In this document: piece by piece, positions 50,264-58,724 of the stretch
Layout: each line of letters opens with the position of its first letter
How positions within the stretch are numbered: position 1 is the stretch's first letter
NCBI GenBank assembly: GCA_036381235.1
Contig: DASVDE010000020.1
Span: 1 to 59,248, forward strand
From: DASVDE01 sp036381235
GTDB taxonomy: Bacteria > Actinomycetota > Thermoleophilia > Solirubrobacterales > 70-9
DNA length: 59,248 bases
Reading direction: 5' to 3'
The notes under the pieces: model-generated
The model's input: only the letters and a program-made list of their open reading frames with translations
Databases searched by the model: none
What the model was told of the DNA's origin: nothing
Program-made: the position numbers and the translations under genes

Positions 50264-52200
50264 CTGTCTTCAGGCTGAAGGAGGAAGCCGTCTTCGAGGC
50301 GAAACCGGCGAGCGATCCGGTTGTGCTCGTCACTCGAGTGGGTGGTGCCGAGGGGTCGCGGGGGGCGGCTGCGGCACTTGCCTGCGCCGCCGCAGAGCCG
50401 GACGGGGGGAGCCTGCTGGTCGAGCTCGGCGAAAGGCGAGGGCCCCGCCCGACTCTGGTCGCCTCGACCGCGGCGCGGGAGCTGGAGGAGCGGCTCGTGG
50501 TGCACCTGCCCGACGCAGGCGTCGCTTCGCGTGGCCGGCTTTGCCAGGTGGCGCTGCCGGCAGACCTGGAGGGAATCGAGCAGGCAAGGGCGGCGGTCGC
50601 CGTCGCCCGGGCCTCGGCCGCTGTGCTGCACCTGCCGCCGCGCCTTCTCCATGCGGCGCTCGAGGACGACTGCCTTCCCTTGTCCGGCGCTCTTCTTCGC
50701 GCCGACCTGCGGCGGGACCGCGCTCTCACCGCCCTTGTCGTTGGCGACCTGCGCGAACGCGGCGTGTCCGCTGCGGTGCTGAAGCGGCAGCTCGGCTGGC
50801 TTGCCGCGCGCCGAGCGCTGGCTGGATCGCTTGCTGCGGACGCCGCCGGCGGTCTGCCGGGCCGGTTGCGGAGGATGCTGCTGAACGAATGCGGCCAGGT
50901 GCTGCCGCTGGCGCTTGGCGGAATCTTCGTCGTGATCCTCGTGGCGCTGGCGCTGGTCTCGATCGCCGGGGCGATCACCGGCAAGGGCCGCGTGCAGCGG
51001 GCGGCGGACCTCGCTGCGATCTCGGCGGCGCGCTCGATGCGCGACGACCTTCCGCGTCTGCTTTCCCCGCCGACCCTGCCAAACGGTCTGCCCAATCCCC
51101 TGCACATGGAGAAGACCGCCTACCTGCTGCGGGCGCGTGGAGCGGCCTCCGAGGCGGCGAGGGCGAATGGCGTCGGCAGCGTCCGTCTGCTGGTCTCGTT
51201 CCCCGACCAGGACTCTTTCGCGCCGGTTCGCGCCAGAGCATCGGTTCTGGCTGATGTCGATACAGGCGCTGGGCGGGTCCGCATCCAGGCCGTCGCCGTC
51301 GCCGAGGCCGCGGCGCCGGCGAGCGCCGAGGGGATGCCGGCGATGGCGAGCGGCGGCGGCTACGTCGGGCCGCTTGCCTACCGTCAGGGGGAGGGGATGA
51401 GGCCCGATGTCGCGGCCGCGTTCGACCGCATGGCCGCGGCAGCGGCGAGCGCCGGCATCTCCCTCGTCGTCAACTCCGGCTTTCGCTCCGATGCCGAGCA
51501 GGCGGCGCTGTTCGCCGCGCACCCGGATCCGCAATGGGTGGCGCCGCCGGGCAAGTCGCTGCACCGCTGCGCAACCGAGCTGGACCTCGGCCCCGACTCC
51601 GCTTATGGCTGGCTTGCGGCCAACGCCGCCGAGTTCGGCTTCGTGCAGCGCTACTCGTGGGAAGCCTGGCACTTCGGCTACGCCCAGGGACCGCCTCCCT
51701 GCTCGCAAGTGGGCAACGCGATCGGCATGGGCGGGGGAGACGGGAACGCGTCCGCCGCCGCCGATCTGCCCTCCTTCGTTCCGGTCCGCTACCGGGCGCC
51801 GCTGCTCGCTGCCGCCGCGCGCTGGAACGTCTCCGCTGCACTGCTCGCCGCGCAGCTGATGGCCGAGTCGAACTTCAACCCCTTCGCCACCTCGCCCGCC
51901 GGCGCCCAGGGGATTGCCCAGTTCATTCCCTCGACCGCCGCCGCCTACGGATTGAGCAATCCCTTTGACCCGGTTGCGGCGATCGAGGCCCAGGCGCATC
52001 TGATGTCCGATTTGATCGAGCAGCTCGGCTCTCCGACCCTCGCCCTCGCCGCCTATAACGCCGGCTCGGCCCCGGTTGCGGCCTGCGATTGCGTCCCCTC
52101 GATCCCCGAGACGACCGCCTACGTCAGCCGCATCCTTGCCCTGCTCGGCGGTGCCGGCGCTCTAGCTCTGCCTACCTTCGAAGTCCGCTTGGTGGCTTGA
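50260..52200 (+). CDS. Four-part fusion: degenerate MinD/TadZ-like domain, Tad-type membrane segment, VanY-like D,D-carboxypeptidase, SLT transglycosylase
   Basis: 646 residues, one uninterrupted frame. Residues about 1-205: P-loop ATPase-like start (VVLVTRVGGAEGSRGAAAALA) whose Walker A Lys is missing, resembling TadZ/CpaE or MinD. Residues about 209-240: Tad-type NECGQVLPLALGGIFVVI helix, then the TadG-like region (VQRAADLAAISAARSM). Residues about 378-478: M15 peptidase with H435 and D442 (SLHRCATELDLGP) and E468-H471 (EAWHFGY). Residues about 510-640: lytic transglycosylase with Glu536 (LMAESNFNP), GAQGIAQFIPSTA and AAYNAG. The single membrane helix predicts a cytosolic N-domain and exported wall hydrolases. 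Third gene of the Tad-like cluster. Confidence 0.82.
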   Translation: MTVFRLKEEAVFEAKPASDPVVLVTRVGGAEGSRGAAAALACAAAEPDGGSLLVELGERRGPRPTLVASTAARELEERLVVHLPDAGVASRGRLCQVALPADLEGIEQARAAVAVARASAAVLHLPPRLLHAALEDDCLPLSGALLRADLRRDRALTALVVGDLRERGVSAAVLKRQLGWLAARRALAGSLAADAAGGLPGRLRRMLLNECGQVLPLALGGIFVVILVALALVSIAGAITGKGRVQRAADLAAISAARSMRDDLPRLLSPPTLPNGLPNPLHMEKTAYLLRARGAASEAARANGVGSVRLLVSFPDQDSFAPVRARASVLADVDTGAGRVRIQAVAVAEAAAPASAEGMPAMASGGGYVGPLAYRQGEGMRPDVAAAFDRMAAAAASAGISLVVNSGFRSDAEQAALFAAHPDPQWVAPPGKSLHRCATELDLGPDSAYGWLAANAAEFGFVQRYSWEAWHFGYAQGPPPCSQVGNAIGMGGGDGNASAAADLPSFVPVRYRAPLLAAAARWNVSAALLAAQLMAESNFNPFATSPAGAQGIAQFIPSTAAAYGLSNPFDPVAAIEAQAHLMSDLIEQLGSPTLALAAYNAGSAPVAACDCVPSIPETTAYVSRILALLGGAGALALPTFEVRLVA

Positions 52201-52235
52201 GAGTGCCTGTAAATCTGCGAAATACATTCAAATGC

Positions 52236-52241
52236 TAATAT
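52236..52241 (+). promoter_or_regulatory. Probable -10 box of the toxin-antitoxin operon
   Basis: TAATAT in an AT-rich stretch ending only 9 bases before the antitoxin ATG, so the transcript would be leaderless or nearly so. No Shine-Dalgarno precedes the ATG. Confidence 0.4.
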
Positions 52242-52250
52242 GCAGTAGCT

Positions 52251-52514
52251 ATGCGCACGACGATCGAGCTCAGCGATCGCACCTACGCTCGTCTAAGGGC
52301 GAAGGCGGCTGAGCGAGGCATGCGCGGCTTCTCGGCGATCGTCGAGGAGGCGCTCGAGCGCCTCCTCGAGCCTGGCGGCGAGGACGACCTTGCCTTGGCA
52401 CTGGTGGAGGCGGAAGGAGCCTGGAGCGAGGGTGACGTCAAGGAGTGGGAGCGGGCGCGTGAGGAGGCGTGGGCGACTTGGCCGGCGGGCCGGTACTCGA
52501 CTCCGACGTCCTGA
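52251..52514 (+). CDS. Ribbon-helix-helix antitoxin (VapB type)
   Basis: 87 residues. MRTTIELSDRTYARLRAKAAERGMRGFSAIVEEALERLLE is a ribbon-helix-helix DNA-binding domain; the acidic, Trp-containing remainder would bind and neutralise the toxin. It overlaps the PIN-domain gene by 46 bases, the usual coupling for VapBC. It probably represses its own promoter. Confidence 0.85.
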   Translation: MRTTIELSDRTYARLRAKAAERGMRGFSAIVEEALERLLEPGGEDDLALALVEAEGAWSEGDVKEWERAREEAWATWPAGRYSTPTS

Positions 52515-52876
52515 TCGACTACCTGCGCGGCGCTGGGCCTGGCCGCGACCTGGTTCGGGCGTTGATCAAGGGGGCCGGCTACCGCGTCACGGCCGTCACC
52601 GCGTTCGAGCTGGCGCTCGGACGCTCCTACCGTGAGAACCCCCGGCCGGTTCATGTCCTCCTGGGTGCTCCCCTTTTGACCCTGACGCGCAAGGCGGGGT
52701 TGCGGGGAGGGGCACTGCTCGGTGAGCTGCAACGAAGCGGTGAGCCGGTCAGCATCCGCGACGCGATGCAGGCGGGCATCTGCCTCGAGACCGACTCGAT
52801 CCTTGTAACCCGGAACACCTCTCACTTCGAGCGGGTCCCGGGCCTGCGGCTCTCCCACCCCACTGCGCTGATCTGA
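52469..52876 (+). CDS. PIN-domain ribonuclease toxin (VapC type)
   Basis: 135 residues from GTG 52469. PIN acidic residues: VLDSDVLIDYL (first Asp), TAVTAFELALG (Glu), and RDAMQAGICLETDSILVTRNTSHFERVPGL (Asp pair), which coordinate Mg2+ for RNA cleavage. Paired with the upstream antitoxin. It ends 14 bases before the MaoC gene, without evident mobile-element features. Confidence 0.87.
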   Translation: MGDLAGGPVLDSDVLIDYLRGAGPGRDLVRALIKGAGYRVTAVTAFELALGRSYRENPRPVHVLLGAPLLTLTRKAGLRGGALLGELQRSGEPVSIRDAMQAGICLETDSILVTRNTSHFERVPGLRLSHPTALI

Positions 52877-52890
52877 AAGACTGCCCCGCG

Positions 52891-53364
52891 ATGACGACGG
52901 TTGAGGTACAGGGCATCGAGGGGATGAAGTCCCTGCTGGGGCAGGAGATCGGCCCGAGCGAGTGGCGCACCGTCACTCAGGAGGACATCGACACCTTCGC
53001 CCGTGTCTCCGGCGACGACCAGTGGATCCACGTCGACGTCGAGCGGGCCAAGGCGGAGAGCCCCTTCGGGACGACGATCGCCCACGGCAACCTCACCCTC
53101 TCGCTGGTCGACGGCTTCCGCAAAGACCTGATCTCCTCGACCGGCTTCACTCTGGGCGTCAACTACGGCTGGAACAAGATCCGTTTCCCCGCCCCGGTCC
53201 CCGTCGACAGCAAGGTCCGCGGTCGCGCCGAGGTCGTCTCGATCGACGAGAAGGGCGGCGGCTGGTGGGAGGTAGTGACCCGCTTCACCCTCGAGGTCGA
53301 GGGCAACGAGAAGCCGTGCTTCGTGGGGGACTCGGTGACGCGGGTGATGGCGCCCAGCGACTAA
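52891..53364 (+). CDS. MaoC-family (R)-enoyl-CoA hydratase-like protein
   Basis: 157 residues. Hot-dog fold with the hydratase 2 motif TFARVSGDDQWIHVDVERAKAESPFGTTIAHGNLTLSLV (Asp and His catalytic dyad, D-x4-H) and a C-terminal strand VVTRFTLEVEGNEKPCFVGDSV. It would hydrate trans-2-enoyl-CoA to (R)-3-hydroxyacyl-CoA. Converges on the cupin gene. Confidence 0.93.
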   Translation: MTTVEVQGIEGMKSLLGQEIGPSEWRTVTQEDIDTFARVSGDDQWIHVDVERAKAESPFGTTIAHGNLTLSLVDGFRKDLISSTGFTLGVNYGWNKIRFPAPVPVDSKVRGRAEVVSIDEKGGGWWEVVTRFTLEVEGNEKPCFVGDSVTRVMAPSD

Positions 53365-53388
53365 CGGGCGCCAGCCTCCACCGGCAAT

Positions 53389-53748
53389 TCAGCTCCGCTT
53401 CGCGTAGTTGCCGATCTCGCCGAAGTCGACCATCACGCAGGCCTCGGGGCCGGAAACTTCGGCGTCGTGGCCCGGCGGGATAGCGAACACGTCACCGGCG
53501 TGGATCTCGGTCTCGGTGCCGTCGTCCATGAAGATGCGCATGTTGCCCGACAGCACGTAGCCGAAATGAGCTACCTGGCATGAGTCGGTGCCGGCGATTG
53601 GCTTGACGTTCTCCGACCACTTCCAGCCTGGCTCAAAGGTTCCCTCGGCGACCGCGTGGCCGGCGAGCTGAACGATCTTTGCCTGACCATTACCCTCAAA
53701 CGGGCGGGTCTCGTCGGGGGCGCCGAAGTTCTTAACTTCAGTTGCCAT
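53389..53748 (-). CDS. Cupin-domain protein
   Basis: 119 residues from ATG 53748, preceded by AAGGA on the minus strand; an upstream extension to 53949 is unlikely. A single jelly roll: CQVAHFGYVLSGNMRIFMDDGTETEIHAGDVFAIPPGHDAEVSGPEACVMVDFGE has the two cupin motifs with possible His ligands. Function not predictable from sequence. Short promoter region of 226 bases to the next gene holds nothing identifiable. Confidence 0.85.
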   Translation of the reverse strand: MATEVKNFGAPDETRPFEGNGQAKIVQLAGHAVAEGTFEPGWKWSENVKPIAGTDSCQVAHFGYVLSGNMRIFMDDGTETEIHAGDVFAIPPGHDAEVSGPEACVMVDFGEIGNYAKRS

Positions 53749-53974
53749 GAGAGTCCTTCCATTGGGTTTGGGTGCATGGCGACGGTACACCCGTCGTTGT
53801 GCTGAGGCAACCGCGATCCTCAGTCCGTCCCGCTCGTCGTTTGCGCGCTGCTGCTGCGGTGCGCCGATTTGGCCATGTTTCGGGGCGTGGTTGGCCGTGT
53901 CGGCCGTTGACTCGGCTTGGCGGTGCCAAGGAGACTCGACTTCGTCCACATAGCCCGACGTCGAGGGGAGAACA

Positions 53975-54430
53975 ATGAAGGTTCGCTATCTCATCCCGAT
54001 CGCGGCGGTGTGCGCGGGCGGTCTACTCACCGCTTGCGGTGATGACTCCGACTCGCAGACGATCAAGGTGGTCGAGCATGCCGATACGGACGTCGTTCGC
54101 CATATCGGCCCGGCGAGCGAGAAAGACTCTGTCGGCGACGTCCTGGCGTTCGCCAACCCCGTCTTCGACTCCGCGAACGAAAAGCAGGTCGGAACGGACA
54201 ATGGGCAGTGTGTGCGCACCGCGGTCGGAAAGGCCTGGGAGTGCATCTGGACCGTCTCCCTGTCCGGTGGCCAGCTGACCGTCGAGGGCCCGTTCTATGA
54301 CGCCAAAGATTCGACCCTCGCGATCACCGGCGGCACCGACGATTACAAGGATGCGAGCGGGCAGATGGCGCTGCACGCCCGCGACGCCGAGGGCACCGAA
54401 TACGACTTCACCTATGAAATCGAGAAGTGA
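53975..54430 (+). CDS. Secreted lipoprotein with dirigent/allene-oxide-cyclase-like barrel
   Basis: 151 residues. Lipoprotein signal KVRYLIPIAAVCAGGLLTAC with lipobox LTAC. The mature part (VGDVLAFANPVFDSANEKQVGTDNGQCVRTAVGKAWECIWTVSLSGGQLTVEGPFYD...AITGGTDDYKDASGQMALHARDAEGTEYDFTYEIE) matches the eight-stranded barrel pattern of plant dirigent and allene oxide cyclase-like proteins, with two cysteines that could pair. A lipid-binding or cyclase role is possible but unproven. It converges on the cupredoxin gene. Confidence 0.7.
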   Translation: MKVRYLIPIAAVCAGGLLTACGDDSDSQTIKVVEHADTDVVRHIGPASEKDSVGDVLAFANPVFDSANEKQVGTDNGQCVRTAVGKAWECIWTVSLSGGQLTVEGPFYDAKDSTLAITGGTDDYKDASGQMALHARDAEGTEYDFTYEIEK

Positions 54431-54462
54431 GCGCTGCGCGAGGCCGTCCTCGTAGGCCCGCG

Positions 54463-54951
54463 CTATTTGACCGTGAGCGTCCCTTCCATGCCCGCCTCTT
54501 TGTGCCCCGGCACCGTGCAGTAAAAGGTGTAACTGCCGGCTTTCAGGTTTTTGAGCACGAGGGTGGTCGAGCTCTGGGCGATCAGGTCGGACTTGCCGAG
54601 GTTGTTGCCACCGGAGTCGTCGACCGCCACGTCGTGGGTGATCGCTGCCGGATTGCTGAAGTCGATCGTCACGTTGCCCGCATTGGCGTTGAGCGTGTCG
54701 GTCGTGTAGGCGAGCTGACCGTCGGGGTCCGCCTCGAGGCTGATCGTCTGGCTCTCGGCTGCCTTCTTGCCGCCGGCCACGGCTCCACCGGCCTTCTTGC
54801 CGCCACCCGCCGCGGCTCCACCGGTCGCGGCTCCGTTCGCCGCTCCTCCTGAAGTCTGGGTGGCCGTCGTGCCGTTGTCGTCGTCGCCTCCGCAGGCGAC
54901 AAGCGCGACTGAGGCGAGCGCGAGGGCAATGAATGCGGCGAGCTTCTTCAT
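54463..54951 (-). CDS. Plastocyanin-like cupredoxin lipoprotein
   Basis: 162 residues from ATG 54951. Lipoprotein signal KKLAAFIALALASVALVAC; a Gly/Ala/Lys-rich linker of about 55 residues; then a cupredoxin domain with copper ligands His in AITHDVAV, and Cys, His, Met in YTFYCTVPGHKEAGMEGTL. It could carry electrons outside the membrane. Divergent from nothing; it faces the adjacent lipoprotein gene tail to tail, and lies upstream of the hydratase gene in the opposite direction. Confidence 0.9.
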   Translation of the reverse strand: MKKLAAFIALALASVALVACGGDDDNGTTATQTSGGAANGAATGGAAAGGGKKAGGAVAGGKKAAESQTISLEADPDGQLAYTTDTLNANAGNVTIDFSNPAAITHDVAVDDSGGNNLGKSDLIAQSSTTLVLKNLKAGSYTFYCTVPGHKEAGMEGTLTVK

Positions 54952-55020
54952 GCGAGGTCCTTTCCGATGGGACTGGCTCAAGACGACTGTACCCTCATAC
55001 GCGCGGGGCGCAACCGCAGT

Positions 55021-55845
55021 TCAACGTCCGCTGAACACCGGCGTCTCGTCGTTGAAGAAGGCGGCGACCCCCGCTCGCAGGTCCTCGGTCGCCATGCTGT
55101 CGGCGATTCCGTGGCGTTCCAGCTGCAGGTGCTCGGTGAGGGTGTTCTCGATGCTCTGTCCGGCCAGCCGTTTCGCCATCTTCACGTAGTAGGGCGCCTT
55201 CGCGCCGAGCTTCTCCGCCTTCTCCCGCGCCCGGTCCATCAGCTCGTCCGGCGCGACCACCTCGGCGACGAGCTTCTCCGAGAGCGCGTCCTTGGGGCGG
55301 ATGTTGGGGTCGTTGAGGAGGATCTCCAGCGCTCGGCTGGGCCCGACGACGCGGGGCAGGAAGTAGGTCATGCCCCCGTCCGGGGATGCGCCGATGCGGC
55401 CGTAGGCGCAGGCGAAGAAGGCCTCCTCGGAGGCGATTCGCGTGTCGCAGGCAAGCGCCAGCGAGAACCCGGCCCCGGCGGCGGGCCCGTTGATCGCGGC
55501 GATCACGGGGTAGGGGATACGCCTCAGGTCGACGATCGCCTGGTGCAGCGCCTCGGCGCCGCGCCGAACCTGCGAGGGGAGATCGACGTTGGGGTCCTCG
55601 ACGCCGGTTTTGAACCAGTTGACGTCGCCGCCGGAGCAGAACGCTTTGCCGGAGCCTGTGATGATCAGCGCCCGCAGCGGCGCCAGGTCCGCCAGCCAGG
55701 AGAAGGCGATGGTCAACTCGCCGATCATCTCCGGGCTCATCGCGTTGAAGGCGTCGGGTCGGTTGAGGGTGAGGGTGCCCACCGCTCCGTCGATCTCGAT
55801 CGTCAGGGTGTTCAGCTCGGGTGGGCTGATCGGCTCCTTCGTCAT
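55021..55845 (-). CDS. Enoyl-CoA hydratase/isomerase (crotonase) family protein
   Basis: 274 residues from ATG 55845. Crotonase fold: LTIEIDGAVGTLTLNRPDAFNAMSPEMIGEL, oxyanion hole ALIITGSGKAFCSGGDVNWF, AAINGPAAGAGFSLALACDTRIASEEAFFACAYGRIGASPDGG with acidic residue region, and MTYFLPRVVG. It acts on acyl-CoA in fatty-acid or amino-acid breakdown; exact substrate unclear. It is divergent from uvrC. Confidence 0.92.
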   Translation of the reverse strand: MTKEPISPPELNTLTIEIDGAVGTLTLNRPDAFNAMSPEMIGELTIAFSWLADLAPLRALIITGSGKAFCSGGDVNWFKTGVEDPNVDLPSQVRRGAEALHQAIVDLRRIPYPVIAAINGPAAGAGFSLALACDTRIASEEAFFACAYGRIGASPDGGMTYFLPRVVGPSRALEILLNDPNIRPKDALSEKLVAEVVAPDELMDRAREKAEKLGAKAPYYVKMAKRLAGQSIENTLTEHLQLERHGIADSMATEDLRAGVAAFFNDETPVFSGR

Positions 55846-55914
55846 GCGTCTCTGCTCTCCAGTCTCCGCGGGCGTTTCGTTTGGCCGTGCGGCCAGGAGC
55901 CTACTCTTTGCCCT

Positions 55915-57798
55915 GTGACCGAAGGCGGCGACGGCAGCGAGCACACGCGCGAGGAGCGGATCGCGCAACAGCGCCGGGCGCTGCCAGACTCCCCAGGGGT
56001 CTATCTCTTCCACGGGAGCGACGGCGAGGTGCTCTATGTGGGCAAGGCGCGCTCGATCCGCAAGCGCGTCGCCTCCCACTTCTCCGGTGGCGAGACCCGC
56101 CTCACCGGCCGCGTCGACCGGATCGAGTGCCTGGTCACCGCGACCGAGGCCGAAGCCCTGCTCGCCGAGCAGAGCTTCATCAAGCGCCACCGCCCGCGCT
56201 TCAACATCCGCCTGCGCGACGACAAGTCCTATCCATACGTCGCGGTCAGCCTCGATGAGGACTACCCGCGCGTCTACTTCACACGGGAGAAGCATCGCCA
56301 CGGTCGCGCCTACTTCGGCCCCTTCTCCAGCGCCAAGCGGGTGCGGGAGACCCTCGACCTGCTCGGCAAGCTGTTCCAGTTCCGCACCTGCGAGGGGGTC
56401 GAGCCGGGCCGACGCTCCGGCAGCCCCTGCCTCGACTACTACATCAAGCGCTGTGGGGCGCCCTGCGTCGGCTACGTCAGCCGGGACGAGTACCGTCGCA
56501 ACATCGACGCTATCGTCGACTTCCTCTCCGGCCGTTACCGCCGCGTCGAGGCGGAGGAGGTGGAGAAGATGGAATCGGCCGCCTCCGCGCACGAATTCGA
56601 GCGGGCCGCCGTCCACCGCGACCGCCTCAAAGCCGTCCGCTCGCTGTTCGAGCGGCAGCGCATCGCCGGCGGCTCGGTCGGCACCGCCGACCTGATCGGA
56701 GTGGCCGTGGAGGGGGCCGACGCCAACGCCCAGGTCTTCCAGGTGCGCGACGGCATCCTCGCCGAGCGGCAGAGCTTCTACCTCGACAACCAGGCCGAGC
56801 GTGACCTCCCGGAGGTGACCGAGGAGTTCATCGGCCAGTACTACTCGGCCTCGCCGGCGGTGCCGCGGACCGTGATCGTCGCCCCGCACCTGCGTGAGCG
56901 GGCCGACGTGCTGGCGGCGGCGCTCGCGGAGAGGCGCGGCGGCCCGGTGGACGTGCGGGTAGCCGAGCGGGGGGACAAACGGCGGCTGAGGGAGCTGGCG
57001 GAGCGCAACGCCCGCCTGGCGCTCGACCAGGACCGACTGCGGCGAGAGCACCGCAGGCAGCGGCGCGTCGATGCGCTGGCCGACCTGCGCGAGGCTCTCG
57101 GCATGGACGAGCTCCCGGTCCGCATCGAGGGCTTCGACATCTCCAACCTCGGCGGCGAGCACACCGTGGCCTCGATGGTGGTCTTCGAGGGCGGCGCCAC
57201 CAAGAAGTCCGACTACCGGAGGTTCCGGATCCGAGGGGTGCGCGACAACGGCTCCGACGACTTCGCCTCGATCGAAGAGGTGCTGGAGCGGCGGATGCGC
57301 CGTCACCTCGAGCAGGCGGACCTCTCGCCGCACGACGGCAAACGAGACGACAGCTTCGCCGCGCTGCCGTCGCTGATGGTGATCGACGGCGGCAAGGGTC
57401 AGCTCGCCGCCGGATTGCGGGCGCTGGCGCCGCTGGTCGAGCGCGGCGTCACCGTGGTCTCGCTCGCCAAGCGCCTCGAGGAGGTTTACGTGCCGGCGCG
57501 CTCGGAGCCACTCGACCTCCCCGCCGAGTCGGAGGCCTCGCGGCTGCTCCAGCGCGTCCGCGACGAGGCGCACCGCTTCGCGATCGAGCATCACCGCGGC
57601 CGGCGGGGCCGCGCAATGGTCGGCTCGGTGCTCGATGAGCTGCGGGGCGTGGGGCCGGCGCGCAAGCGCGCGCTGCTCAAGCACTTCGGCTCGCCGGAGA
57701 GGCTGGTCGCAGCCACCAGGGAGGAGCTGGAGGCGGTGCCCGGCGTCCCCGGCAAGGTCGCCCGCGACATCCACGAGCAGCTGAACAGGACGGGATAG
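55915..57798 (+). CDS. uvrC: Excinuclease ABC subunit C
   Basis: 627 residues from GTG 55915. GIY-YIG nuclease at the N-terminus (PGVYLFHGSDGEVLYVGKARSIRKRV), UVR domain EEVEKMESAASAHEFERAAVHRDRLKAV, the RNase H-like 5' nuclease (IEGFDISNLGGEHTVASMVVFEGG, MVIDGGKGQLAA), and tandem helix-hairpin-helix at the end (LRGVGPARKRALLKHFGSPERLVAATREELEAVPGVPGKVA). It makes both incisions of nucleotide excision repair. rapZ begins on the next base. Confidence 0.97.
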   Translation: MTEGGDGSEHTREERIAQQRRALPDSPGVYLFHGSDGEVLYVGKARSIRKRVASHFSGGETRLTGRVDRIECLVTATEAEALLAEQSFIKRHRPRFNIRLRDDKSYPYVAVSLDEDYPRVYFTREKHRHGRAYFGPFSSAKRVRETLDLLGKLFQFRTCEGVEPGRRSGSPCLDYYIKRCGAPCVGYVSRDEYRRNIDAIVDFLSGRYRRVEAEEVEKMESAASAHEFERAAVHRDRLKAVRSLFERQRIAGGSVGTADLIGVAVEGADANAQVFQVRDGILAERQSFYLDNQAERDLPEVTEEFIGQYYSASPAVPRTVIVAPHLRERADVLAAALAERRGGPVDVRVAERGDKRRLRELAERNARLALDQDRLRREHRRQRRVDALADLREALGMDELPVRIEGFDISNLGGEHTVASMVVFEGGATKKSDYRRFRIRGVRDNGSDDFASIEEVLERRMRRHLEQADLSPHDGKRDDSFAALPSLMVIDGGKGQLAAGLRALAPLVERGVTVVSLAKRLEEVYVPARSEPLDLPAESEASRLLQRVRDEAHRFAIEHHRGRRGRAMVGSVLDELRGVGPARKRALLKHFGSPERLVAATREELEAVPGVPGKVARDIHEQLNRTG

Positions 57799-58704
57799 AT
57801 GACGGGAACCGCGGACAAGCAGCCGCAGGCCGCCGGGCGCCAGGTGAGCCTGGTGGTCATCACCGGCCACTCCGGCGCCGGCAAGTCGGAGGCGATCGCC
57901 GCCTTCGAGGACGGCGGTTACTTCTGCGTCGACAACCTGCCGCCCCGCATGATCGGCAGCCTGGGCGAGCTCTTCCGCCACGACGGAAGCGCGGTCGAGC
58001 GCGCCGCGATCGTCTCCGACGTCCGGGGCGGCGACTACTTCGACGACCTGATCCAGGTGCTCGACGAGCTCGAGGCGGACGGCCTCAGCCCGCGCGTCCT
58101 CTTCCTGGAGGCCGACCAGGAGACGCTGGTCGACCGCTACAAGGAGACCCGCCGCCGCCACCCGCTGGCGCCCGAGGGCCGCATCGTCGACGGCATCCGC
58201 GCCGAGCGCGAGCTGCTGGCGCCGCTGCGGGCGCGCGCCGACATCGTCATGGACACCAGCGACCTCACCGGCGGCATGCTGCGACGGCGGATCGCCGAAG
58301 AGATCCTGGGCAGCGACGGCAACGGCAAGATGGCCCTCACCCTGCTCACCTTCGGCTTCAAGAACGGCCCCCCGCGCGACGCCGACCTCACCCTGGACGT
58401 GCGCTTCCTGCCCAACCCGCACTACGTGGACGAGCTGCGCCCCCTGACCGGCCTCGACCAGGAGGTGCGCGACTACGTCGAGGCTGGCACGCAGGCGGGC
58501 GAGTTCTACGGCCGGCTGCTGCCTCTGATCGAGTTCCTCGTTCCCGCCTACGTGGCCGAGGGGAAGAGCCATCTGACAATCGCGATCGGCTGCACCGGAG
58601 GGCGTCACCGCTCGCTCACAGTGGCCGATCGCATCAGGCGCGAGCTGGAGCGGCGCGACGACGTCGTCGTCGGCGTCAAGCACCGCGACGTCGACCTGGA
58701 CTGA
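57799..58704 (+). CDS. rapZ: RNase adapter protein RapZ (YvcJ-type nucleotide-binding)
   Basis: 301 residues from ATG 57799. Walker A ITGHSGAGKSEAIAAFEDGGYFCVDNLPP, GRIVDGIRAERELLAPLRARADIVMDTSDL, LTFGFKNGPPRDADLTLDVRFLPNPHYV and the C-terminal IAIGCTGGRHRSLTVADRI are the hallmarks. It binds nucleotides and, in proteobacteria, guides RNase E to small RNAs; in Gram-positives it affects cell-wall metabolism. uvrC-rapZ order is typical of actinobacteria. Confidence 0.96.
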   Translation: MTGTADKQPQAAGRQVSLVVITGHSGAGKSEAIAAFEDGGYFCVDNLPPRMIGSLGELFRHDGSAVERAAIVSDVRGGDYFDDLIQVLDELEADGLSPRVLFLEADQETLVDRYKETRRRHPLAPEGRIVDGIRAERELLAPLRARADIVMDTSDLTGGMLRRRIAEEILGSDGNGKMALTLLTFGFKNGPPRDADLTLDVRFLPNPHYVDELRPLTGLDQEVRDYVEAGTQAGEFYGRLLPLIEFLVPAYVAEGKSHLTIAIGCTGGRHRSLTVADRIRRELERRDDVVVGVKHRDVDLD

Positions 58705-58724
58705 GTCTCGCAAGAATCCAGCCC

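Noticed and set aside
50026..51999. 657-codon minus-strand open frame opposite the Tad/VanY/SLT fusion
   Set aside because: No domains; plus-strand frame contains complete catalytic motifs.
55846..58713. Very long minus-strand open frame opposite uvrC and rapZ, continuous with the enoyl-CoA hydratase gene
   Set aside because: Only the part 55021-55845 has crotonase motifs; the rest is antisense to clear uvrC and rapZ and is Val/Asp/Leu-rich, as expected from a GC-rich shadow.
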